DNA of 64,000 nt from Pseudonocardia ammonioxydans (GCF_900115005.1 NZ_FOUY01000016.1:62001-126000); one strand, 5' to 3'; positions 49,558-61,393 are shown, counted from the first letter of the stretch. Numbers and translations are program-made. Notes: generated from the letters alone by a model not told the origin.

Positions 49558-50432
49558 GTGACCGGAGCAGCCGAGGACAGGGCGGGCCCGACCGGCTGGC
49601 CGAGCCTGCGGGTCGCGGACTGGACCGCCACCCGCGACACCCTGCACATGTGGACCCAGATCGTGGGCAAGATCCGCATGGCGCACGCCCCGCTGGTCAA
49701 CCACTGGTGGCAGGTGACGCTCTACGGCTCGCGGTACGCACCAGCGACGGCGGGCACCGCAGCCTCCCGCTGCGGCCGATGCCGGTCGCCGAGTTCTACC
49801 ACCACGTCCTGGACATGCTCGGCCGGCTCGGGATCGAGGCCCCGATCCGGCCGAGCCCCAACGAGGTCGACCCCGCGATCCCGTTCGCCGAGGACCACGA
49901 GCACGCCTCCTACGACGGCGAGGCCGCCCAGCTGTTCTGGCGCCAGCTGCTCGCGGCGAACCGGGTGATCGGCGAGTTCCGGTCGCACTTCACCGGCAAG
50001 GTCAGCCCGGTGCACTTCTTCTGGGGCGCGATGGACCTGGCCTGCACCCGATTCTCCGGACGCCCCGCGCCCCCGCACCCCGGAGGGGCACCGAACTGCG
50101 GGGACTGGGTCATGGTCGAGGGGTACTCCCGCGAGCTGTCCAGCTGCGGGTTCTGGCCCGGCGGGGGTGAGGAGGGCGCCTTCTACTCCTACGCCTACCC
50201 CGAGCCCGCGGGCTTCCGCGACTACCCCGTCGGCCCCGCGGCGGCCCACTTCAGCGACGAGTTCGGCCAGTTCCTGCTCCCCTACGAGGCGGTCCGCACC
50301 GCCCCGGACCCGGACCGGGCCCTGACCGAGTTCCTGCACACCACCTACGAAGCCGCCGCCGAACGCGCGCGGTGGGACCGCGCCGCGCTCGAGGACGATC
50401 CCTACCGGTGGGGTGACCGCATCCGACGCTGA
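49558..50432 (+). pseudogene. DUF5996 family gene broken by an internal deletion/frameshift
   Basis: The start is GTG 49558 with GGGAGG. The N-terminal part reads WPSLRVADWTATRDTLHMWT then VNHWWQVTLYGSR in one frame. From about 49733 the family sequence continues in another frame (VRTSDGGHRSLPLRPMPVAE to the C-terminus, including SPVHFFWGAMDLACTRFSG). The segment the family has in between (a GLTT..IP...FDF block of about 25-30 residues) is missing. The reading frame shift argues for a disabled gene; a sequencing error alone would not explain the missing segment. Confidence 0.75.
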
Positions 50433-50486
50433 CCCGTCACGTCGTGGCCGGGCCGATCGGCCCGTGGAGCGGTAACCTCCCGGGCC

Positions 50487-52247
50487 GTGGCCGTCTCCGT
50501 CAGTGATCAGCTGGTCGAGGTACTCGTCCAGGCCGGTGTCCAACGGATCTACGGGCTGGTGGGCGACAGCCTCAACCCGATCGTCGACGCGGTCCGGCGC
50601 TCCGGAGGGTCGGCGCAGGGCGGGATCGACTGGGTGCACGTCCACAACGAGGAGGCCGCCGCCCTCGCGGCCGCCGCCGAGGCCCAGCTCACCGGCAGGC
50701 TCGCGGTGTGTGCGGGCAGCTGCGGGCCGGGCAACACCCACCTGATCCAGGGGCTCTACGACGCCCACCGCTCCGGTGCCCCGGTGCTGGCGCTGGCCTC
50801 GCACATCCCGACGGGACAGATCGGGACGAACTACTTCCAGGAGACCCACCCGACCGCGCTGTTCGCGGAGTGCTCGTCGTGGGTGGAGCTGGTGTCCCGG
50901 CCCGACCAGCTGCCGCGGCTGCAGCGGATCGCCCAGCAGACCGCGCTCGCCGAGGGCGGGGTGTCGGTGCTGGTGCTGCCCGGCGACATGACCGCCGAGC
51001 GGGCGGCCCACCCGACGGGGCACTGCGACCTCGTACCGCCGACGGCGACGGTGCACCCGTCCGAGGACCGCGTGGCCGCCCTGGCCGAACGGATCAACGC
51101 CGCGCGGACGGTGACGCTGTTCGTCGGCGCCGGTGCCCGCGACGCCCGCGAGGAGGTGCTGGAGCTCGCCGGGACGGTGAACGCCCCGATCGGGCACTCA
51201 CTCGGCGGCAAGGAGTACATCCAGTACGACAACCCCTACGACGTGGGGATGAGCGGGCTGCTCGGCTACGGGGCGTGCTACGAGGCCTCGCACGAGGCGG
51301 AGCTGCTGGTGTTGCTGGGCACCGACTTCCCCTACGACGCGTTCCTGCCGCAGGCCCGGACCGTGCAGGTCGACCGGCGCGCCGCGCACCTGGGCCGGCG
51401 CTCGGTGCTCGAGCTCGGGGTGCAGGGCGACGTCGGCGCGACGCTGCGGGCCGTGCTGCCGCTGCTCGAGCGCAAGACCGACCGCTCCTTCCTCGACCAG
51501 ATGCTGCGCCGGCACGCCCAGGCCCTCGAGAACGTCGTCGAGGCCTACACCTCCCGGGTCGAGGACCACCGCCCGGTGCACCCGGAGTTCGTCGCGTCGG
51601 TGCTCGACGACGAGCTCGCCGACGACGCCGTCGTCACCGTGGACACCGGGATGTGCAACGTCTGGGCCGCCCGCTACATCAGCCCGAACGGTCGCCGGCG
51701 GATCATCGGCTCCTACCGGCACGGCACGATGGCCAACGCCCTGCCGCACGCCATCGGCGCCGCGGTGTCGCACCCCGGCAGGCAGGTGGTGTCGATGTCC
51801 GGCGACGGCGGCCTCACGATGCTGCTCGGGGAGCTGCTCACCGCCGTCGAGCACGACCTGGACCTCACGATCGTCGCCTTCAACAACGGCACGCTGGGCA
51901 TGATCCGCCTGGAGATGATGGTCGCCGGGTTCCCGGCGTTCGAGACCGACCACGGGCCGGCCGACCTCGGCGGGATCGCCCGGGCCGCCGGGCTGCACAG
52001 CCGCACCGTCGAGGACCCGGCGCAGCTGCGGGGTGCGCTGCGGGAGGCGCTGGCGCACCGCGGCCCGTCGCTGGTCGACGTGCGGACCGACCCCAACGCG
52101 CTGTCGATCCCGCCGCGCATCACCGCCGAGCAGGTCCGCGGGTTCGCGCTCGCGGGGATGCGCACCGTGCTGGCCGGCGGCGTGGGCCGGATGGTCGACC
52201 TGGCGCGGTCGAACCTGCGCCTGATCCCGCGGCCGCCGCTGCGCTGA
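50487..52247 (+). CDS. poxB: Pyruvate oxidase/pyruvate:quinone dehydrogenase-like ThDP enzyme
   Basis: 586 residues from GTG 50487. The catalytic Glu lies in HVHNEEAAAL (E55/E56). The middle domain is FAD-type (VTLFVGAGARDAREEVLELA). The ThDP motif is GDGGLTMLLGELLTAVEHD...VAFNNGT. The length and the C-terminal helix (GRMVDLARSNLRLIPRPPLR) resemble PoxB, which decarboxylates pyruvate to acetate and feeds electrons to quinone at the membrane. Acetolactate synthase is less likely because of the PoxB-like C-terminus. Confidence 0.85.
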   Translation: MAVSVSDQLVEVLVQAGVQRIYGLVGDSLNPIVDAVRRSGGSAQGGIDWVHVHNEEAAALAAAAEAQLTGRLAVCAGSCGPGNTHLIQGLYDAHRSGAPVLALASHIPTGQIGTNYFQETHPTALFAECSSWVELVSRPDQLPRLQRIAQQTALAEGGVSVLVLPGDMTAERAAHPTGHCDLVPPTATVHPSEDRVAALAERINAARTVTLFVGAGARDAREEVLELAGTVNAPIGHSLGGKEYIQYDNPYDVGMSGLLGYGACYEASHEAELLVLLGTDFPYDAFLPQARTVQVDRRAAHLGRRSVLELGVQGDVGATLRAVLPLLERKTDRSFLDQMLRRHAQALENVVEAYTSRVEDHRPVHPEFVASVLDDELADDAVVTVDTGMCNVWAARYISPNGRRRIIGSYRHGTMANALPHAIGAAVSHPGRQVVSMSGDGGLTMLLGELLTAVEHDLDLTIVAFNNGTLGMIRLEMMVAGFPAFETDHGPADLGGIARAAGLHSRTVEDPAQLRGALREALAHRGPSLVDVRTDPNALSIPPRITAEQVRGFALAGMRTVLAGGVGRMVDLARSNLRLIPRPPLR

Positions 52248-52269
52248 CCGGGGCCGATCCGGGCCCCGG
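52248..52269. terminator. Hairpin after poxB
   Basis: CCGGGGCC-GATCCG-GGCCCCGG, perfect 8-bp arms starting on the base after the stop codon. Confidence 0.6.
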
Positions 52270-52339
52270 GGTTGAACGCGGGCCCGATCGGGACGAGGGT
52301 GTGGCACGTCGACCGGACGTCGTCAGACAGGGGTGGAGC

Positions 52340-52792
52340 ATGGCAGGGACGCGCGCCGACCGCGGTCGGAGCACGGCGTGGCAGGTGCCGCTGCGGGTGG
52401 TCACCGGCGCGTTCATCCTCAACTCGGGGATGAACAAGCGTGGGGCCGACGCCGACACGGCCACGGCGCTGCAGGGGTTCGCCGCGGGCACGTACCCGCA
52501 GGTGAAGAGCATGCCCCCGGAGCGGTTCGTGGCCACGCTGTCGGCCGGTGAGATCGCGTTGGGGGCGGCGCTGCTGGCCGTACCGGTGGTGCCCGCCGCG
52601 GTCGCCGGCGCGGGGCTGACCGGGTTCGCCGCCGGCATGCTCGGGCTCTACGCCCGCACGCCGGGCATGCGTCAGGAGGGCAGCATCCGGCCCACCGAGC
52701 AGGGCACCGCGCTGGCCAAGGACGTGTGGATGCTCGGTATCGGTGTGTCGTTGCTCCTCGGTGGTCTGAAGGGCCGCCGCGCCGCCCGCTGA
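52340..52792 (+). CDS. DoxX-like small integral membrane protein
   Basis: 150 residues from ATG 52340 with GGGGTGGAG upstream. Membrane-type stretches are LRVVTGAFILNSGM, GEIALGAALLAVPVVPAAVAG, LTGFAAGMLGLYA and DVWMLGIGVSLLLGG. The four-helix layout and the PPERFVATLSAGEIALGAALL pattern suggest the DoxX superfamily, but the match is not certain. Function unknown; possibly respiratory or redox membrane maintenance. Confidence 0.65.
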   Translation: MAGTRADRGRSTAWQVPLRVVTGAFILNSGMNKRGADADTATALQGFAAGTYPQVKSMPPERFVATLSAGEIALGAALLAVPVVPAAVAGAGLTGFAAGMLGLYARTPGMRQEGSIRPTEQGTALAKDVWMLGIGVSLLLGGLKGRRAAR

Positions 52793-52799
52793 GCACCGC

Positions 52800-54269
52800 T
52801 CATCCGGGTCCGGACGTCTCCCGGGTCCGGGGGTGCTGGCAGGAGTGCTGCAGCCCGGGCACGATCTGGCGCCGGACCGGCACCGCCCGGTCGATGGTCA
52901 GGAAGGCGACGACGCCGCCGGCGACGCACAGCCCGGCCGCGACCAGCATCCCGCGGGCGAAGCCGGCCCCGAGCGCGCCGGCACCGTCGCCGCTCAGCCC
53001 GGCGACGGGCGGCAGCAACGCCACCGCGAGCAGCCCGGCGGTGCGGGCGACGGCGTTGTTGACCCCGGAGGCCGTGCCGACGTGCTGCTCGTCGACCGCC
53101 GCGAGCACGGTCGCGGTCAGCGGCGCCACCGTCACCGCCAGACCCAGGCCGAACACCAGCACCCCGGGCAGCACCCCCGCCGCGTAGCTGCTGCCCGGCA
53201 CCGCCCGGGTCAGCAGCGCCAGCCCACCGGCGACGACGAACGGTCCGACGGTCATCGGCAGCCGCGGCCCAACACGCTGGGCGAACCCGCCGATCACCGG
53301 CGAGAGCACCAGCATGATCACCGTCATCGGCAGCGTCGCCAGCCCGGCCGCCAGCGCCGAGTACCCCATGTTCTGCTGCAGCTGCAGGGTCAGCAGGAAC
53401 TGCCCGCCGGTCAGCGCCGCGTACACCGCGAACGTGGTCAGGTTCGCACCGCTGAACTGCAGGGACCGGAACAGCGCCGGCGGCAGCAGCGCCTCGGGCC
53501 GGCGCCGCTCGACCAGCGGGAACGCGACCAGCCCGACGATCCCCACCACCAGTGCGCCCACCGTGATCGGTGTCCACCCGCGGGACGGCCCCTCGATCAG
53601 CGCGTAGACGACCCCGCTGAGACCGAGCGTCACGCAGGCGGCGCCGGCCAGGTCCGGGCGACCGGTCGCGGCCGGGTCCCGGCTCTCCGCCACGTGCCGC
53701 AACGCGACGATCAGCGCGATCGCCGCGAGCGGCACGTTGATCAGGAAGATCCAGCGCCAGGACACCGCGCTCACCAGCCAGCCGCCCACGAACGGGCCGA
53801 GCGCCGAGGTCACCCCGGACAGACCGGCCCAGACCCCGATGGCCTTCCCGCGGTCGGCCCGGCGGATGGAGGCGTCGATCAGCGCGAGGCTGCCCGGCAC
53901 GAGCAGCGCACCCCCGATCCCCTGCACCAGCCGGGCCCCGATCAGCGCGCCACCGGTCGGTGCCAGTCCGCACGCCAGCGAGGCCAGGGTGAACACGACC
54001 AGCCCGATCACGAACAGCCGCCGGCGTCCGTAGCGGTCCCCCAGCGCGCCGCCGAGCAGCAGCAACGCACTCAACGTGAGCAGGTAGCCGTCCACCACCC
54101 ACTGCAGTACCGCGATCCCGCCGCCGAGCTCGCGCCCGATCGTCGGCAGTGCCACGGTGACCACCGAGCCGTCCAGGAACGCGATCCCCGACCCGAGGGT
54201 CGCGGTCAGGATCAGGAAGCGTCCCGCCGGGGAGGACAGCGCGACCGGCTCCGGGTTCTGCGACGTCAT
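52800..54269 (-). CDS. MFS drug-resistance transporter, DHA2 family (14 membrane segments)
   Basis: 489 residues from ATG 54269. Family markers are LDGSVVTVALPTIGREL (motif D1-like), GGALGDRYGRRRLF (motif A) and GVWAGLSGVTSALGPFVGGW (motif C of antiporters). About 14 hydrophobic segments are visible. It probably exports toxic organic compounds by proton exchange. Convergent with the DoxX-like gene (8-base gap); upstream of it lies the LysR gene in the same direction. Confidence 0.9.
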   Translation of the reverse strand: MTSQNPEPVALSSPAGRFLILTATLGSGIAFLDGSVVTVALPTIGRELGGGIAVLQWVVDGYLLTLSALLLLGGALGDRYGRRRLFVIGLVVFTLASLACGLAPTGGALIGARLVQGIGGALLVPGSLALIDASIRRADRGKAIGVWAGLSGVTSALGPFVGGWLVSAVSWRWIFLINVPLAAIALIVALRHVAESRDPAATGRPDLAGAACVTLGLSGVVYALIEGPSRGWTPITVGALVVGIVGLVAFPLVERRRPEALLPPALFRSLQFSGANLTTFAVYAALTGGQFLLTLQLQQNMGYSALAAGLATLPMTVIMLVLSPVIGGFAQRVGPRLPMTVGPFVVAGGLALLTRAVPGSSYAAGVLPGVLVFGLGLAVTVAPLTATVLAAVDEQHVGTASGVNNAVARTAGLLAVALLPPVAGLSGDGAGALGAGFARGMLVAAGLCVAGGVVAFLTIDRAVPVRRQIVPGLQHSCQHPRTRETSGPG

Positions 54270-54317
54270 GCCCGGTTCGTACCCCCTCACCGGCCGTCGT
54301 GCCCGGCGGGGCGCCGC

Positions 54318-55214
54318 TCAGCCGGTCCCGGGCAGCACCCCGGCCGAGGTCTCCAGCACCCGGTGCAGGACGGGTGAGTCGTCGTCGCGCCGCCAGGCCA
54401 GGAAGACGCCGATCGTGGGCAGCGGATCGGCGATCTCCCGGACGCGCACGCCGTCGAGCGGCAGGTGGGCGACCGCGCTCGCCGTCGTGACGTGCAGCCC
54501 CACCCCGGCCGACACCAGCGCGGTGCAGGTCCACGAGTCGGGCGCGGCCTGGACGAACCGCGGGGCGAACCCGGCGAGCCGGCACCGCTCGACGAACACC
54601 GCCCGGACCGCCGATCCGAACTCCTCCGGCAGGGCGACCAGCGGTTCGTCGCGGAGGTCGGCGATCGTCACCGCGCCGGCCCCGGCGAGCCGGTGCGCGA
54701 CCGGTACGGCGACGACGCACCGCTCGCGCGACACGCCGCGGCTGGCCACGCCGGGCGGCGGCGTCGCGAACCGGACCAGTGCCAGGTCGGACTCGCCGTC
54801 GAGCAGCTCGGCGATCGCGGTCGTGCCGTAGCGACCGGGCAGGAACTCGAGGTCGACGAGCGGGTGCTGCTCGCGGACCGCGCGGCCGAGCCGGCCCACC
54901 GCCGCGTGCGCCGACGGCCCGGCGAACGACACCCGGACCCGTCCGCTGCGCCCGTCGCGCGCCGCCGTGACCGCGGACCGCGCCTCGTCGGTGCGTGCCA
55001 GCAGGTCCTGTGCCCGGGGCAGCAGCGCGGCCCCGGCGGGGGTGAGCTCGACGCGTCGCGTGGTGCGCCGGAACAGCTGCGCGGCGAGCTCGGTCTCCAG
55101 CGCGCGCACGGTGCGGCTCAGGTACGGCTGCGCGAGGTGCAGCCGTTCGGCCGCGCGCCCGAAGTGCAGTTCCTCGGCGACCGCGACGAAGGCCTGCAGC
55201 CGCTGTGTGTCCAT
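54318..55214 (-). CDS. LysR-family regulator
   Basis: 298 residues from ATG 55214 (MDTQRLQAFVAVAEELHFGR). The HTH is clear (AAERLHLAQPYLSRTVRALE) and the effector domain is of the periplasmic-binding-protein type (GRVRVSFAGPSAHAAVGRLG). It is divergent from the acyl-CoA dehydrogenase/CoA-transferase pair, the usual arrangement for a LysR activator and its target. Confidence 0.92.
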   Translation of the reverse strand: MDTQRLQAFVAVAEELHFGRAAERLHLAQPYLSRTVRALETELAAQLFRRTTRRVELTPAGAALLPRAQDLLARTDEARSAVTAARDGRSGRVRVSFAGPSAHAAVGRLGRAVREQHPLVDLEFLPGRYGTTAIAELLDGESDLALVRFATPPPGVASRGVSRERCVVAVPVAHRLAGAGAVTIADLRDEPLVALPEEFGSAVRAVFVERCRLAGFAPRFVQAAPDSWTCTALVSAGVGLHVTTASAVAHLPLDGVRVREIADPLPTIGVFLAWRRDDDSPVLHRVLETSAGVLPGTG

Positions 55215-55244
55215 CCCCCGCCTCGTTCGATGCACCTGGGGCAA

Positions 55245-55267
55245 CAATAACCGACAGACTGGTATTG
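55245..55267. promoter_or_regulatory. Candidate LysR site between divergent genes
   Basis: CAATAACC and GGTATTG form a dyad (one bulged base) around GACAGACT, AT-rich, 34 bases before ATG 55301 and 31 bases upstream of the lysR ATG. Confidence 0.5.
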
Positions 55268-55300
55268 GACGGGCGATGGATTCCGTCCGACGATCGAGGC

Positions 55301-56493
<1,193 letters not shown>

Positions 56494-56497
<4 letters not shown>

Positions 56498-57657
56498 CCG
56501 CGCCCCAGGACCTGCCGCTGGCCGGCTACACCGTCGTCGCCCTCGAACAGGCCGTCGCCGGCCCGATCGCGACCCGGAACCTGGCCGACCTCGGCGCCCG
56601 CGTCATCAAGGTCGAACGGCCCGGCGAGGGCGACTTCGCCCGCAACTACGACGACGCCGTGCACGGCCTGGCCACCCACTTCGTCTGGCTCAACCGCGGC
56701 AAGGAGTCGCTCGCGCTCGACCTCAAGACCGAGCACGGGATCCGCGCCGTGCGCGCGCTGATCGCCCGCGCCGACGTGTTCCTGCACAACACCGCACCCG
56801 GCGTCGTCGAGCGCCTCGGTCTCGACGCCGACACCCTGCGCGCCGCCGACCCCCGCCTGGTCGTGGTCAACATCTCCGGCTACGGCACCAGCGGGCCGCG
56901 CAAGGACCGCAAGGCCTACGACATGCTGGTGCAGGCCGAGTCCGGGATGGTCGCGGTCACCGGTACCCCGGACACCCCGACCAAGACCGGCGTCCCGAAC
57001 GCCGACATCGCCGCCGGGCTCTACTCCGCGAACTCGGTGCTCAGCGCGCTGCTGCGCCGCGAGCGCACCGGCACCGGCGCCGTCGTCGACGTCTCCATGT
57101 TCGACGCCGCCGTCGAGTGGATGGGCCACCCGCTCTACATGCAGCTCTACGGCGGCCGGCAGATCCCGCGGATGGGGCTGAGCCACGCCGCGATCGCGCC
57201 CTACGACGCCTACCCCACCGCCGACGGCCAGATCCTCATCGGCGTCCAGAACGACCGCGGCTGGCGCACCCTGGTCACCGACGTGTTCGACGACCCCGCC
57301 CTCGCCGACGACCCGCGCTTCGTCACCAACCTCGAGCGGGTCCGCAACCGCGCCGCCTGCGACGCGGCCGTCGGCGGGCACACCGTCCGCCGGACCACCG
57401 CCGAGCTCGACGAACGGCTCGCCGCCGCCGGCATCCCGGCCGCCCAGGTCAACGGCACCGCCGAGCTCGTCGAGCACCCGCAGCTGCGTGAGCGCGACCG
57501 CTGGCGCACCGTGGCGACCGAGGCGGGCGACATCCGCGCGGTCCTGCCCCCGATGACCTACCGCGACGTCGAGCTCCCGATGGGCCCGGTCCCCGCGCTC
57601 GGCGAGCACACCGACAAGATCCTCGCCGAGCTCGGTCTGCCGGACGCGCAGGAGTGA
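56494..57657 (+). CDS. CaiB/BaiF-type (class III) CoA-transferase
   Basis: 387 residues from GTG 56494. The catalytic Asp lies in RKAYDMLVQAESGM, the family's AYDxxxQAxSG motif. The N-terminal CoA-binding strand LGARVIKVERPGEGDFAR and the VNISGYGTSGP block agree. It moves CoA from a donor acyl-CoA to an organic acid. Coupled with the acyl-CoA dehydrogenase. Confidence 0.92.
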
Positions 57658-57663
57658 TCCACG

Positions 57664-57707
57664 ATCGGGCGCCGATCCGGCCGACGATGGCCGTCCCGGC
57701 GCCCGAT
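57664..57707. terminator. Bidirectional hairpin terminator
   Basis: ATCGGGCGCC and GGCGCCCGAT, perfect 10-bp arms, 24-base loop, in the 56-base gap between convergent genes. Confidence 0.65.
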
Positions 57708-57713
57708 GTGTGA

Positions 57714-58721
57714 TCACGCGGCGGCGGCGAGGTCCAGCGCGATGTCGACGATCATGTCCTCCTGGCCGCCGACGAGGCCCCGCCTGCCGACCTCGACGAG
57801 GATGTCGCGGGTGTCGAGGCCGTAGCGCTGCGCGGCCTGCTCGGCGTGGCGCAGGAAGCTGGAGTACACCCCGGCGAAGCCGAGGGTCAGCGTCTCCCGG
57901 TCCACCCGCACCGGGCGGTCCTGCAGCGGGCGCACGAGGTCGTCGGCGGCGTCCTGCAGGGCGAACAGGTCGCAGCCGTGCTTCCAGCCGTGCAGGTCGG
58001 CCACCGCCACGAACGCCTCGATCGGGCAGTTCCCGGCCCCGGCGCCGTGCCCGGCCAGCGACGCGTCGACCCGGGTGACGCCCTCCTCGACGGCGACGAC
58101 CGAGTTCGCCACCGACAGCGACAGGTTCTCGTGCGCGTGGATCCCGATCTGGGTGCCCGGGTCGAGCACGTCGCGGTAGGCGCGCACCCGGTCCCGGACC
58201 CCGGCCATCGTCAGCCGCCCGCCCGAGTCGGTGACGTAGACGCAGTGCGCACCCGCGTCCTGCATGATCTTCGCCTGCGCCGCCAGGTCCGTCGCCGGCG
58301 CCATGTGCGACATCATGAGGAACCCGGACACGTCCATGCCCAGCTCACGGGCCCGGCCGATGTGCTGGATCGCGATGTCGGCCTCGGTGGCGTGGGTGGC
58401 CACGCGCACCGACCGGACGCCGAGGTCGTGGGCCCGCTTCAGGTCGTGCAGCGTGCCGATCCCCGGCAGCAGCAGGGTGGTGAGCACCGCGTTCTCGACG
58501 ACCTCGGCCGCGGCCTCGAGCCACTCCCAGTCGGTGTTGCTGCCGGGGCCGTAGGTCAGGCTCGCCCCGGCGAGGCCGTCGCCGTGCGAGACCTCGATCG
58601 CGTCGACCCCGGCGGCGTCCAGCGCGGCGGCGATCCGCCGCAGGTCAGCCGGGTCGAGCCGGTGCCGGACGGCGTGCATCCCGTCCCGCAGCGTGACGTC
58701 CTGGACGTAGAGCCCGGTCAT
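57714..58721 (-). CDS. mhpE: 4-Hydroxy-2-oxovalerate aldolase
   Basis: 335 residues from ATG 58721. HMG-CoA-lyase-like TIM barrel with the catalytic/metal pair R12-D13 in [12 protein letters not shown] and the metal-binding HAH in [25 protein letters not shown] closes the family C-terminus. It cleaves 4-hydroxy-2-oxo acids to pyruvate and an aldehyde, which is channelled to the acylating dehydrogenase. The two genes overlap as ATGA, as expected for a physical complex. Confidence 0.94.
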   Translation of the reverse strand: MTGLYVQDVTLRDGMHAVRHRLDPADLRRIAAALDAAGVDAIEVSHGDGLAGASLTYGPGSNTDWEWLEAAAEVVENAVLTTLLLPGIGTLHDLKRAHDLGVRSVRVATHATEADIAIQHIGRARELGMDVSGFLMMSHMAPATDLAAQAKIMQDAGAHCVYVTDSGGRLTMAGVRDRVRAYRDVLDPGTQIGIHAHENLSLSVANSVVAVEEGVTRVDASLAGHGAGAGNCPIEAFVAVADLHGWKHGCDLFALQDAADDLVRPLQDRPVRVDRETLTLGFAGVYSSFLRHAEQAAQRYGLDTRDILVEVGRRGLVGGQEDMIVDIALDLAAAA

Positions 58722-59677
58722 GCCGGCACCTCCGCTCGGCGGGCGGCCACCAGCTGCTCCGCGGTGCGCAGCGCGGCCGAGGTCATGATGTCGAGGTTGC
58801 CCGCGTAGGCGGGCAGGTAGTGCGCGGCGCCCTCGACCTCGAGGAACACCTGCACACGCAGCGCCGGGCGCGGGGACCCGGTCGGGACGAGGGTGTGCAG
58901 CGGCTCGTCGTCGGCGATCCGGTCGATCTGGACCTCCTGCTTGAGCCGGTAGCCGGGCACGTAGCGGGCCACCTCGGTGACCATCGCGGCGACGCTGTCC
59001 CGGATCGCGGCCGGGTCGGCGTCGTCGGCCAGGCAGAGCACAGTGTCCCGCATGATCATCGGCGGCTCGGCCGGGTTCAGGACGATGATCGCCTTGCCCC
59101 GTTCGGCGCCGCCGACCTGCTCGATCGCGGCCGACGTCGTCTCGGTGAACTCGTCGATGTTGGCCCGGGTGCCCGGGCCGGCCGAGCGCGAGGCGATCGA
59201 GGCGACGATCTCGGCGTAGCGGACCGGGGTGACCCGGCCGACGGCGGCGACCATCGGGATCGTGGCCTGACCGCCGCAGGTGACCATGTTGACGTTGCGG
59301 GCACCGGCGTGGGCGTCGAGGTTCACCGGCGGGACGACGAACGGGCCGATCGCCGCGGGTGTCAGGTCGACGAGAATCTTCCCGTACGGCTCCAGGGCGC
59401 GGGCGTTCGCCCGGTGCGCGCCGGCCGAGGTCGCGTCGAACACGACCTCGATCTCGTCGAAACCGGGCAGCGCGAGCAGCCCGTCCACGCCGTCGGCGGT
59501 GGCGGCGATGTTCAGTCGCCGGGCGCGGGCCAGCCCGTCCGACGACGGGTCGATGCCCACCATCGCCCCCATCTCGAGGGTCTCGGACAGCCGGATCACC
59601 TTCATCATCAGGTCGGACCCGATGTTGCCGGAGCCGATGATCGCGACCCTGCTCCTCCCGTCCGGGGCCCCGCTCAC
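58718..59677 (-). CDS. mhpF: Acetaldehyde dehydrogenase (acetylating)
   Basis: 319 residues from GTG 59677. NAD-binding [14 protein letters not shown] is near residue 14 and the catalytic C134 in [12 protein letters not shown]. It converts acetaldehyde or propanal to the acyl-CoA in complex with the aldolase. Overlaps both neighbours by 4 bases. Confidence 0.94.
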   Translation of the reverse strand: MSGAPDGRSRVAIIGSGNIGSDLMMKVIRLSETLEMGAMVGIDPSSDGLARARRLNIAATADGVDGLLALPGFDEIEVVFDATSAGAHRANARALEPYGKILVDLTPAAIGPFVVPPVNLDAHAGARNVNMVTCGGQATIPMVAAVGRVTPVRYAEIVASIASRSAGPGTRANIDEFTETTSAAIEQVGGAERGKAIIVLNPAEPPMIMRDTVLCLADDADPAAIRDSVAAMVTEVARYVPGYRLKQEVQIDRIADDEPLHTLVPTGSPRPALRVQVFLEVEGAAHYLPAYAGNLDIMTSAALRTAEQLVAARRAEVPA

Positions 59678-60483
59678 GCGCCAACCCCGGTGAAGCTCGC
59701 GCGGACCTCGCCGAGCCCGGACAGCACCGCGGTGAACGTGTCCCCGGGCGCGACCGGCGTCATCGGGCCGAGCGCACCGGAGAGGATCACCTCGCCGGCC
59801 CGCAGGGGGTGGCCGTACTCCCGCGAGGTGCGGGCCAGCCAGACCAGCGCGGTGACCGGATCGCCGAGGCAGGCGGCACCGGTACCGGAGCTGAGCACCT
59901 CGCCGCCGGCACCGGTCAGCGTCATCGCGACCTCGCGCAGGTCGGTGTCCCCGAGCGCGTGGCGGTCGTCGCCGAGCACGTACAGACCGCTGGAGGCGTT
60001 GTCGGCGACGGTGTCGACGATCGTGATGTCCCAGCCGGCGACCCGGCTGTCGACGATCTCCAGCGCGGGCACGACCTGCGCGACGGCGGCGCGGGCGGTG
60101 CGCTCGTCGATGTCGTCGCGGTCGAGGTCGGCACCGAGGACGAACGCGATCTCGGCCTCGATCCGCGGCTGCAGCAACCGGGTGATCTCGACCGGGGCGC
60201 CCTGGGCGCAGGCCATGTCGTCGAAGAGCACGCCGAAGTCGGGCTGGTCGACGCCGAGCTGGGCCTGCACGGCGGGCGAGGTCAGGCCGATCTTGCGGCC
60301 GGTGACGGTGCGCCCGGCGTCGCGGGCGGCCCGGGTGAGCAACGACTGCACGGCGTAGCCGGTGGCGACGGTGCTGTCCGGCAGCAGCGTGCGCACCGGC
60401 GGGCACGGCGTCGCGGTGCGGGCAGCGGCGAGCAGCTGCTCCGCGGCCGCGGACACCGCGTCGGTGGTGGTGGAGCTGGTCAT
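59674..60483 (-). CDS. mhpD: 2-Keto-4-pentenoate hydratase
   Basis: 269 residues from ATG 60483. Fumarylacetoacetate-hydrolase-superfamily fold: [35 protein letters not shown] (metal-binding Glu pair) and LASG-like [12 protein letters not shown]. It hydrates 2-hydroxypenta-2,4-dienoates to 4-hydroxy-2-oxovalerate. With the two genes downstream it completes the lower meta-cleavage route; the ring-cleavage genes are outside the window. Confidence 0.92.
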   Translation of the reverse strand: MTSSTTTDAVSAAAEQLLAAARTATPCPPVRTLLPDSTVATGYAVQSLLTRAARDAGRTVTGRKIGLTSPAVQAQLGVDQPDFGVLFDDMACAQGAPVEITRLLQPRIEAEIAFVLGADLDRDDIDERTARAAVAQVVPALEIVDSRVAGWDITIVDTVADNASSGLYVLGDDRHALGDTDLREVAMTLTGAGGEVLSSGTGAACLGDPVTALVWLARTSREYGHPLRAGEVILSGALGPMTPVAPGDTFTAVLSGLGEVRASFTGVGA

Positions 60484-60523
60484 GGGTTCGACCGTGCCAG
60501 CTGCGGTGCGCGATGATGGCATC

Positions 60524-61339
60524 GTGCGTTCCACCGTGCGAAACGCTGCCGCCCGAAAAGCCGCTGTCCGAAACGATGCCGGCCGAAACGCTGCGCCGTC
60601 GATGCTCGGACGGTCGCTGGACCTGCTGTCGGCGTTCCGGGCCGGCGAGCCGGAGGTGTCGCTGGCCGAGCTGTCCCGGCGCAGCGGCGTGGCCAAACCG
60701 ACGGCACTGCGGCTGCTGCGCGAGCTCACCGACCACTCGTTCGTGGAACGGACGCCCGGTGGCTACCGGCTGGGGCTGCGGCTCTTCGAGCTGGGCCAGA
60801 CCGTGCCCCGGCAGCGGGACCTGCAGGAGTCGGCCATGCCGATCCTCACCGACCTGCACGAGGCCACCCGGGAGACCGTCCACCTGGCCGTCGCGGACGG
60901 CGCCGACGTCGTCTACCTGCAGAAGCTCGCCGTCGCCGGGAGCCCGCGGATCCCGTCCCGGCTCGGCGGCCGGATGCCGGCGCACTGCACCGGTGTCGGG
61001 CAGGCGCTGCTGGCGTTCGGACCCGCGACCGTGCTCGACGCGGTGCTGGAACGCGGCCTGACCCGCAGCGCGCCGCGCTCGCTGACCGCGCCCGGGTTGC
61101 TGCGTACCCGCCTCGACCGGATCCGCGAGCGCGGCTGGGTCGAGGAGTACGAGGAGTCCGCGCCCGGCGTCGCGTGCGTGGCCGCGCCGGTGCTGGGCCC
61201 GGACGGCGTCGCGCTCGCCGCGATCTCGATCACCGGGTGGGCCAACCGGTTCGCCCCGGTCCGGGTGGCGCCCGCGGTCCGGACCGCCGCCTCGGGGCTG
61301 TCCCGGCTGCTCGGCGGACCGCCGGCCCGAGCGCGCTGA
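60524..61339 (+). CDS. IclR-family regulator
   Basis: 271 residues from GTG 60524; ATG 60602 would give 245. [34 protein letters not shown]. The effector domain is [38 protein letters not shown] and [20 protein letters not shown]. It is divergent from mhpDFE and probably controls it. The first ~26 residues are an unusual R(N/K)xAx repeat encoded by four 15-bp units, which could instead be operator DNA upstream of the ATG. Confidence 0.9.
   Translation: MRSTVRNAAARKAAVRNDAGRNAAPSMLGRSLDLLSAFRAGEPEVSLAELSRRSGVAKPTALRLLRELTDHSFVERTPGGYRLGLRLFELGQTVPRQRDLQESAMPILTDLHEATRETVHLAVADGADVVYLQKLAVAGSPRIPSRLGGRMPAHCTGVGQALLAFGPATVLDAVLERGLTRSAPRSLTAPGLLRTRLDRIRERGWVEEYEESAPGVACVAAPVLGPDGVALAAISITGWANRFAPVRVAPAVRTAASGLSRLLGGPPARAR
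60539..60598. repeat. Four 15-bp iterons at the IclR-mhpD divergent promoter
   Basis: CGAAA(C/A)G begins at 60539, 60554, 60569 and 60584, exactly 15 bases apart. The third and fourth units share most bases. They lie between the two divergent genes if IclR starts at ATG 60602. A GCGTT-N11-AACGC dyad (60526-60546) overlaps the first unit. Confidence 0.7.
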
Positions 61340-61393
61340 GGATCCGTCGGACGACGGACGACGGCCGCCCGCTCCGTCCCTACCGTCGACCCC

